Origin: Hemileia vastatrix
Lineage: Eukaryota; Basidiomycota; Pucciniomycetes; Pucciniales; Zaghouaniaceae
Reading direction: 5' to 3'
Length of the DNA: 64,000 nucleotides
NCBI GenBank assembly: GCA_030280995.1
Contig: JASXTE010000001.1
Span: 32,979,700-33,043,699, forward strand
Of the stretch, positions 1 through 8,000 are shown piece by piece; position 1 is the stretch's first letter; every line of letters starts with the position of its first letter. Both the position numbers and the translations under genes were made by a program. Below the pieces are notes generated by a model that was not told the DNA's origin, did no database searches, and saw only the letters and a program-made list of their open reading frames with translations.

Positions 1-930
1 AAACATTATTACATTTACATGAACAAAAGTATCAAATTTTTTACTTAAACTTACTCTTCATTAATTTAAATTGTAATGGTGTTATTAATGTGGGGGGCGG
101 CTTTTTTTATTTGAAATTTCAATTGTGTTAAACTATTTTCTGCTTCAATGGAACCTATAAATATAAAACATAAGTTTTATGAACTCTTTTATTAATTTTT
201 CCCAGATATTTTAAACTCTCATGGATTAGTAAAACATATTTACCCGTGCACATTTTTACTAACTCAAATATAATTAAATTTAAGGGACCTAAACCAAAAT
301 TGTATGTTTGAAATATTTCTTAAAAATATATAATATATAAACATCTTTTCTTGGTAAATTTCAGATTTCATGTTAAATTTAGCACTTTTTCTGCCTGGTT
401 GGGTGTTCAAAAATCACCCCAAACTTCAATAAAATCCATACTTACTCTTTCACAAAATTGAGAAATTTCTATTAAGAAAGCTATATGTATGAAAGGTACC
501 ATGAAAATTTTATATGTATTTTTTCAAACCTTTCAACAAGTTATAAACTACCAATATTCAAAGATAACAAGCAGAATAACTTATGATGGAATATTATATG
601 GGTTATATTTTTTGGGGAAGATTATTACTTGGAGTTTTTTCCTCCTTATCAGATTGGTAATTAAAATAAAAATTTAGCTACATTTAGGAATTTTGGGGAA
701 AAATTTTAATTAAAATTTCCCCAGATATTTATTAAAAATGATAATTTTGGTTAGTGCAAGGATTTTTATAATTCAACAATATTTGTTGATTGAGTGGTTA
801 GTTACTCTGATTCCTCAAGTTATATAAAATCACTTGTGGACCTTTTACCTATACAGATCTACAAGACCCTCTGTAAGGTTCCTTTCAGATTACTTCATGG
901 GTTACTTGAAGATTGCTCAAAAACAATTTG
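1..930. other. AT-rich sequence without recognisable gene
   Basis: Only short, low-complexity open frames occur here (489-677 and 794-979 on the plus strand) and neither resembles a known protein. The segment lies inside the terminal repeat at 931-960, so it is probably the interior of a DNA transposon whose other end is outside the window. No promoter, RNA gene or coding signal could be supported. Confidence 0.5.
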
Positions 931-960
931 CCTACAAGTTGTCTTAATTTTCACCCTGTG
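931..960 (-). repeat. Terminal inverted repeat of a CACAG-type DNA transposon
   Basis: Read on the minus strand the end is CACAGGGTGAAAATTAAGAC followed by AACTTGTAGG. A nearly identical 30-bp end occurs at 53749-53778. Both ends abut the same point of a chromovirus reverse transcriptase, and both junctions are consistent with a TAA target duplication: joining the two RT halves restores a continuous reading (AGTAAAGAAC). CACWG termini with a 3-bp TSD are known from the CACTA/CMC superfamily; the assignment to that group is inference because no transposase is seen. Confidence 0.5.
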
Positions 961-2501
961 TTACTGTCAGCGCATTTAACCTTCTGAAATCCATACAAGG
1001 TCTTAATGACCCATCCTTTTTTCTTGAAAAGATCACAGGGGAGGCCCAGCAAGATTTGTATTCCCTAATAAAACCATTCTTTAAATTTTCATCTATCAAC
1101 TCTTTTAGCGCTTTTGACTCTAGGGTTGATAATGGGATTATGTTGCTGAATTGAGGGGTTGCTCCTGGCATCAGATCAATAGCAAAGTTGTATGGTTGAT
1201 GAGGTGGTAGATTATTGAATTCTCCATCTTCAAAAAGTGGTGGGAATTCCCAGTAAGATTCAGGGACCATTTTCTTGAGGCTTTTTGTTGGCCTTTAGGA
1301 CTGGAACTTGGCTGCAATCTTGGCAGATATGTTCCAAGCTGTTGCATCAAATTACAGTTCTTCTTCTTCCTCCAGAGCCTCCTCCAAGTCCTGAAACTTA
1401 GCATCAAGAGAAAGTGTCAGTTCTTTCTGTAAGTCTACTAATAATAATGAAACACCAGGAGACTTGACTGAAGGGGCCCCTGACCCCTGCAGAGGCCAGG
1501 GGGAAAATTCTTTCTCTGCGCCATCCACCTTCCCATCTTCTGCCTTATCCTTCCTCTTTTTCACCTTCTCCTCCTTTAGGTGATTTTCTTCTCCCTTTTG
1601 GCCCACTCTGGAGCTCCCCATTGGTAACCCATCTCCATCCTGCTGCTTAGAATCAAGAGAAAGCATATGCTCTGGTGGCAAGTTAACTGATGATTACAAA
1701 ATATTGGAAGACTTGCCAGGATGTGCCCCTAGCCCCTGAAAGGGCCAGGGGGCCAACACTTTAGCATCAGTGTCCCTTTTTCCTTCCCATCTGACCCTTT
1801 TTTTCCTTCCAGTTAATGTGTGGGTTATATTGGTCCAGCCATGTCATACCAAGTACCATGTTGTACTTGTCCTTCAGGTTTTTTGCATATGCCCTGCACT
1901 GCTACTCCTTTCCATCACACCAAAACCTGAAAAAAATCTTTTCTCTTACTTCTCCTCCCCCACCTGGGGATCCATCAAACATAATTAGATGCCTAGGCTG
2001 GTCCAATTTTTCACTTTTCATTTTATTTTTCTCTAAAAACTTTCTAGAAATAAAACAGTATGTGGCCCCACAGTTCAGTAGGGCTTGTAAATATTTTGTG
2101 GTGTCAAGGTTCATTAAAGGTAAGTTTAGTATAATACAATTATCATTTACTTCAAGTGTCTTACACGCTGATGATTCTTCTACCGAATCCCCCTTATTAT
2201 TTCCCTATAATCTTCTCAAGGAGGGTACAATCTTCACTCCTGAGTGCTTTCTTTTACCTGCACCTTACCTGTGCTATCCTTCACCTCACTGACCCTGATC
2301 TTCCCCTTACACTCCCTTGCCAGATGGCCACCATTTCCACATCAGAGGCACAGCCCTTTACTCATAGGCCTCTGGTATCTCTCATCAGATAGCCTTTTTC
2401 TTCACATTAGTGCAGCATATGTGGACTGAATCAATTTCCATGGTGTTTGGGTCCCTGGCACTGGCCCTGCCTGACAGGGCATAGTTGCACCACTGACAAG
2501 C
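961..2501 (-). pseudogene. C0: decayed Ty3 chromovirus gag-PR-RT remnant
   Basis: Read on the minus strand from 2501 down. A CCHC zinc knuckle lies at 2350-2309 (C-L-stop-C-GNGGHLAREC). An aspartic protease lies at 2114-1902, with the active-site block reading ALLNCGATYCFIS; the usual catalytic Asp is Asn here. An acidic and basic linker spans about 1681-1352. The N-terminal part of reverse transcriptase lies at 1270-963, with PYNFAIDLMPGATP and KKDGSLRPCMDFRRLNALTV. The RT stops abruptly at the terminal repeat at 960. Family knowledge: PPHRPYDFAIDL...GATP is typical of Tf1/MAGGY-like chromoviruses. Several in-frame stops and frame changes show it is dead. Element E1 interrupts it at 2502; its gag continues at 11682. 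Confidence 0.8.
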
Positions 2502-3643
2502 TGTCAGCCAGGCTATTCCAGGAGTCCAGTAAATGATATATAAATTATAAAACCTTAAAGAGTGGGTAAAACTTGTATTTAATGAATATAACTTAATATT
2601 TTATTACATAATGAAATTATATAAGAATTTTATTATATACAAATGTTACATTAAATTTATTGGTTATATATATTTTTATATACAATTAAATTGAGCATAA
2701 TATAATATATTCTACAAATAATGGCGCATTTTTATATATTTAATAATTATAAATTTATATTTAATTAATTAAAAAACATATATTATAATTACAAGTGTAA
2801 ATTTGATTTATAATATATTTAAATTAATTACTTAAATTTATATATTAACTAATACCTCTCATATGACACTAAACAATTATTAAGGACGCTTCTTTTGACC
2901 CTTAATTGTGTTAGAAAAAAACAAATAAATTAATTTGAACTAAATTGAGATTAATTGATTGTTTTGTTGCGTCAAATTATTTTTGTTTCACTTAAAATGT
3001 TCTCTAATCAGGATGGACCATCTGTTGGGAATTATATTTCTCATAGTTCCTATGTTTCCACTCTTGTTTAGTTATTTACTATTGTCACTTACTGATTTGG
3101 GGATTAATGGCGGGGAAATTGGATTCTTAATTGGGCTTTTAATTAATTGTTTCATGTTTTTCTCTATATTGTTATGTTTCATTTACTCTTTTTGATATAT
3201 TTGTTTTATTTCTTTCTAATCATTGTATTTACTGATATAGTAGCGCTTCAGAGGACCCATTGCCTATAAAAGGGCCTTGGATAATCCCCTGTAGCCTTAT
3301 CACTTATTATACACTCAACAATTTAAATACAATTTTTATATTACATTTATATTCTTTTTATTAGTAATAAAAATCTAATTAAAATTTTATATAACAAATT
3401 AAAGGTTGCTTTAAGTCTGATAGTAATTATTTTGGTTGCCGCGCAGAACTCTTACTTAAAATAATATTAATATTAATAAAACCAGGTTGTTGTCACCTCC
3501 CAGCTCACTTATCGTTGTTTTTCTCTCAATAAAATAAATACTTTTATTAAATTTTATTTTTTTTATTATCCATACCTTTTTCCTCCTTCTCCTCCTCTCA
3601 TTCCTTCTTCCATTTTCTCCTTCTTCTAGACGACCGGCCGACA
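2502..3643 (+). repeat. E1 5' LTR
   Basis: The LTR is 1142 bp, starts TGTCAGCCAGGCTATTCCAG and ends CGGCCGACA. It is extremely AT-rich except for the promoter block and the final 150 bp. The TATA box is at 3265. The first 14 bases are shared with the E2 LTR and the solo LTR at 26338, which marks these as one LTR clade. The small frame at 2959-3195 is repeated in the 3' LTR only because the LTR is repeated. Confidence 0.95.
3241..3300 (+). promoter_or_regulatory. E1 LTR core promoter
   Basis: TATAAAAG lies at 3265-3272, preceded by AGCGCTTCAGAGG and followed by GGCCTTGGATAATCCCCT. The same block is found in the E2 LTRs (for example TATAAAAG on the minus strand at 14155-14148, next to a perfect GAAGCGCTTC palindrome). 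The AGCGCTTC box, TATA and GGCCTT spacing are therefore conserved while the surrounding LTR has diverged. Transcription would start near 3295, defining the start of R. The equivalent box in the 3' LTR is at 11303-11310. Confidence 0.7.
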
Positions 3644-4336
3644 ACTGAGGGCCTTTCCAAACGACGACGACGATCGAAGCCTGGCGACGAACGACAAAAC
3701 GCACGGACCACCTAGCAAAACGAAACTTTTGCCGCGACTGTGTTTCGAACTTGGGTTCGACATATTAGGTTTATATAGTATTAATTTTTATATTATTTTG
3801 AAGTGATTTTTCGATCACTATAGTAAGTTCACCTTTGCGCCTCTCACTCATATTACTATATTTTTATTGCAATAACAGTGATTGTGGCTTAATTGCTGAT
3901 TCACTGAGTGTAAGTGTTCAATTTTTAAAAAAAATTTTTTTTCCTAGTTGACCATTATAGAGTGTTAAATCCTCTTAGTCCTAGAAGAATTAACATTATT
4001 ATTAATACAAATTGAATTATTAATTTAATTTTTTTTTTATTATTAATTATTGTTAATTTTTGGTTGACTTAAAAGTACATTGTGCTTAGTCCCAATATAT
4101 TGCCATATTTAATATTGGTAATTAATTGGTTGAATTAACTAACTTGTTATTCCCAATTTAAACTTGCAATCCATTTGTTTTTTAAATTAATTTTTAATTA
4201 TTACTTTATATTGAAAGTTAATTTTTCTATAATTTAATTAATTAAAAAATTTTTTTATATTATTTGGAGCAAATTATTGACTAACTTTGATTATTTTTTA
4301 TAAAGTACAAAGTAAAATATTAATCTTCCCACTAGT
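3644..4336 (+). other. E1 leader with primer site and repeated GTTGAC/TAGTCC motifs
   Basis: The first bases after the LTR, ACTGAGGGCCTTTCCAAACG, are nearly the same as those after the E2 5' LTR (31541 and down, minus strand), so they probably hold the primer-binding site. They do not start with TGG, the usual complement of a tRNA 3' CCA. Further on, the motif GTTGAC...TTAGTCC recurs (for example near 3948-3985 and 4061-4092). The same motif recurs in the E2 and E3 leaders. No long open frame is present. Confidence 0.6.
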
Positions 4337-5018
4337 ATGTCCAACAATTTGACAGAAAAAATGGATAACATGCAAGTGGATGAGATAGAAATTGACTATG
4401 ATGCTGACACTGTAAGTTCTTCTAAAGTTGGTCATAAAAAATCTTATGCTAACACAAAGAATTCTCATACTGCAGGATGTGGAAATGACAGGAAATGCAA
4501 ACAAACCAAACCCCCTTCCCCCAGTACCACAGAAGGAAGTAAAGCCTCTAGTGCCTCAAGAAGGTCTTCCAAAAGGCTTCAAAATAAAAAATCTTCCTCT
4601 GCCACAACAAATCAGCAACCTCTCCAGTCATATAAAAGAGTTGAAGACAGAAAATATGACGTACAAAGCAAAGGTAGACACATTGTGGGATCAGGTCCAA
4701 GAACTCAGGAACCAGATTCAGGCCCAGGCCCCTCCTCAATTGCCTCCCAATCAGCTTCAATTTCAGGCTCAACCTTCACAGCCACCCAGCTCAACCATCC
4801 AAAATCCAAATACTATGGAAGTAGAGCAATGGAAATGGGATTATCTAATGAGTCACTACCAGCAGAATGTGCAACACCCTCCTCATCATCAGCCTGGCCC
4901 ATCCAGAACACCCAATTTCCATCCACCTCCTCATCCCTACCAACAAAGCAGGAGAAAGAAGGCCCAAGCACAATCCCAAACCCAGTCCCAGGGGAAGTTT
5001 CCTCCTCTGCCATGGTAA
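4337..5018 (+). CDS. E1 ORF1: spliced +1-frame coiled-coil protein
   Basis: Exon 1 is 4337-4411 (25 codons) and exon 2 is 4476-5018. Joining them across the intron gives a 205-residue protein in the frame +1 to gag-pol. Residues about 71-107 form a heptad coiled coil (ISNLSSHIKELKTENM, then KVDTLWDQVQELRNQI); about 108-140 are Q/P-rich; VEQWKWDYLM is at 141-150; a basic RRKK stretch follows; the end is GKFPPLPW (198-205). The same frame is conserved in E2 (SSHIKELKAESM, VEQWKWDYLM, GKFPPLPW) and E3 (THIKELKAENL), with mostly third-position changes. The stop TAA overlaps the gag-pol ATG. I do not recognise a database family; a Gag-like or RNA-binding assembly role is a guess. Confidence 0.7.
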
Positions 5019-8000
5019 GTAATTTGGTTGATAGTCACTTGGGTATGTTTTCTAATAAATCTTCTTCTGCAGGTAATATTATTGAACATGGTGAAAGAAC
5101 AGTTAAACCTGTTAAAAGACAGCTTCCTGTAACTAGTAGCCCTATTGATGTAATTAGCAAATTGTCATTTGATGAACCTTTACATTTAACTTCTACATCT
5201 TTAATTAATCCTTCTCTTGCAATTAAAAATGATTCTGTTCCCCCTGAAATCTATAACTTAATTGAGAAAACTTCTGAGGAAATTTTGAAAGATACCCTTG
5301 ATTTTAATATTGTGAAAGACAAACATGTGAGAGATGTGTTAATCCATGAAAATGATAGATTAAATAATTTACACTTGCAATGTAGAGTGAGTTCTTCTGT
5401 ACAAGATACAGCTTATTTAAAAATCAAAGAAACCTTGAATATTGTTCTTAGTCAACAAAAACAAATAAGAAGTGACCATAGAGCTATCTCAGATAGAAAT
5501 ATCAGTCTGCATAAGACATTAAGTGAATTGAAACCCCTTATTGAGGAAAATTATTCATTCAAAAATGAAATAAAATCTCTACAAAATGAGTTGAAGAAAC
5601 TAAAAAATGACTTCCATGCACTAAGTACCAAACACTCAGTTTCTGAGGACAGAAATGTTCTATCTCTTGCAAAAGTGAATGACCAGATGTCTGAAATTCC
5701 AAGAATAAGAAACTATGTGTCTGACCTACAGGAAAAGTTCTCAACCTTAACCATCAATAATGAATTAAATGAGATTTCTGCCAGTAAGCTGCATAAAAAT
5801 AAAGGGAAAAAACCTGAACAAAGTTCATCCTTTCTTCCTCATATTTCAACCATTAAACAAACTGACAATGAGTCTGTAAAATCTTTTGCTACTAGCAAAA
5901 AATCTTGTGATGGTCATGCACCAGCTGTTTCTGTAAATAATGAAATTTCTGAACACCTGGCTAAACTTCAGGAATTATTACTAATGAATAATTCAAACCA
6001 AAAAGTGGACCATCCCAGTAGTCAGAAAAATTGGCCTAAGTTAGACCAATATCCTACCTTTGATGGTGATTCTTCCTCTGATTGGCAACACTTTATCCAA
6101 AGAATTGATAATTTAAAGAGATCTTATAAACTACCTGATGAGGAAATTGTTTCTAAGCTAATTTCTTTATTTTCCAATGTAGCCTTGATGTGGTATGAAT
6201 CTGTCCTCTTAGATAACAATCATTATACATGGAATGATTGGAAATCCTTGATTGAGAATCAGTTTGGTGGTTCAAAATTCAGGTTAGCTCAGCAGAGACT
6301 GTATGAGAATACTAGATATGTATCCTCCTCTGTTGAAAAGCCCATTGTTTTTCTGATGAAAATAACTAAAATCCTTAGAGCAATTGATCCAAAGATGGAT
6401 TATGATATTTGGAGAGATAAAATCTTGTATAAATTACCAAATTCTCTTAGGGATTTGATTGTTGCTAGAACTGAGCATGTAAGGGAAAATTCTTCTTTCA
6501 TTAATATCTGTAATGAAGTACTACTCAACCATAGATATGAACCAAAGAATTACCTTAGTAAATCTTATAATGATCAGAATAAACCTTCTATAAAACTCCC
6601 AGAAAAATCTGGTAAACCCTCTGCCCCAGTTGCACCTAAAAAATATGCAACAAATACTTGTTATAAATGTAACAAACCGTGGCAGAAGGGTCATGTTTGT
6701 GACAAGAAAATTCATCTTGTTGAACAAAATGAAGACACTGATGAACTTGAACTTGATGTCAATAATTCTTCCAGTGACTGTGAAAGTAATATCTCCTATG
6801 ACAATGAATCTGTTAAAGATGTTTTAATGTTGGAACATGATGTCCATTATTTAAATAATATATCTGAAGATTGTGTATTGAATTTATCTTCAGTAGAAAA
6901 TGCTGAGATAATTAAAGATATTACTAACAATTCTATTCCTATATCCCCTTTAAAGGCACCTGTTATCATTAATGGTAAAAATATTGATGTAGTTCTTGAT
7001 TCTGGTGCTGGAGGAAGTGTAGTATCTGAAAAAGCTTTGGCTTCAGTGGATAAGGAATATTTGAGTAAATTATTGCCTATAACTTCTGAAAAATGGAGAG
7101 GGTATGGTTCTACCTTATTTCCTATTGGCAAATACAAAACCTCTGTATTCTTCAAATACAATGGTGGTTTTGTCAGAGCTATTTGTGAATTTGTTGTCAT
7201 GAAAAATGATAATTTGAGCAATTGGTTTATTATGGGAAATGATATTTTAACCATGTTTGGTGTGAAACTGGACCCAGCAAATAATTGCTTTACCTTAGGA
7301 ATGAATGGGAAAAGAAAATTCAAAATTTCTTCTCCTAAACCTTCTGGGCATTTGTTGAAATCTTGTAACTCACTGACCCAATGTAAAGGTAGAACAACAA
7401 CTGAAATGGATGATTTATTACATGAAATAAATACCGCTTCTTTTGGTGATCATTTGACTAATGAACAAAAGGATTCTATTGTTGCCTCTATTACCTCTTT
7501 CCCTATGGCCTTTGCTCATGGTTCTCATGTCTTGGGAATTGTTCAAGAAGAGATGAAAATTACCTTATCCTGTAATTTGAGTGATATTCCTCCTTCCCTT
7601 AAGAAAAAACCATATCCTGCTTCTCCATCAAAAAGAAAAGATATTGAAGATAATATTGAAACATTATTGAAAATGAATATCATTGAGAAAGTGGATGTCA
7701 CCCCCAAATATTGTGTCATCTCCCCAGTCTTAATTTCTTATGAAAAAGATAAAGCTAGATTATGTGGAGATTACAGAGCTTTAAATACTTATACTGTTGA
7801 TGATATTTATCCTTTACCCAGAATTAATTCAATACATGCTACCTTGCAAGGTGCAAAATTTATTAGTTGTCTGGATGGTAATAAAGGGTATCATCAAGTT
7901 CCAGTTGAGAAAAATTCTCAAAATTTTTTGCTTATTGCTACTCATATGGGAATATATAAGTATGTTAGGATGCCATTTGGCCCTAAAAATGCTCCTTCAG

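Noticed and set aside
2959..3195. 78-codon frame repeated exactly at 10997-11233
   Set aside because: It lies in the two LTRs of E1 and is duplicated only because the LTR is; hydrophobic low-complexity product, no independent support.
3264..3280. Self-priming of E1 by pairing of LTR GGGCCTT with the post-LTR GAGGGCCTTTCC
   Set aside because: The two stretches are direct, not complementary, matches, so they cannot base-pair as needed.
5559..5744. Antisense frames within the E1 gag-pol (for example 7323-6847, 9537-9229, 10245-10003)
   Set aside because: Shadows of the gag-pol reading frame; no start context and not preserved as peptides in E2 or E3.
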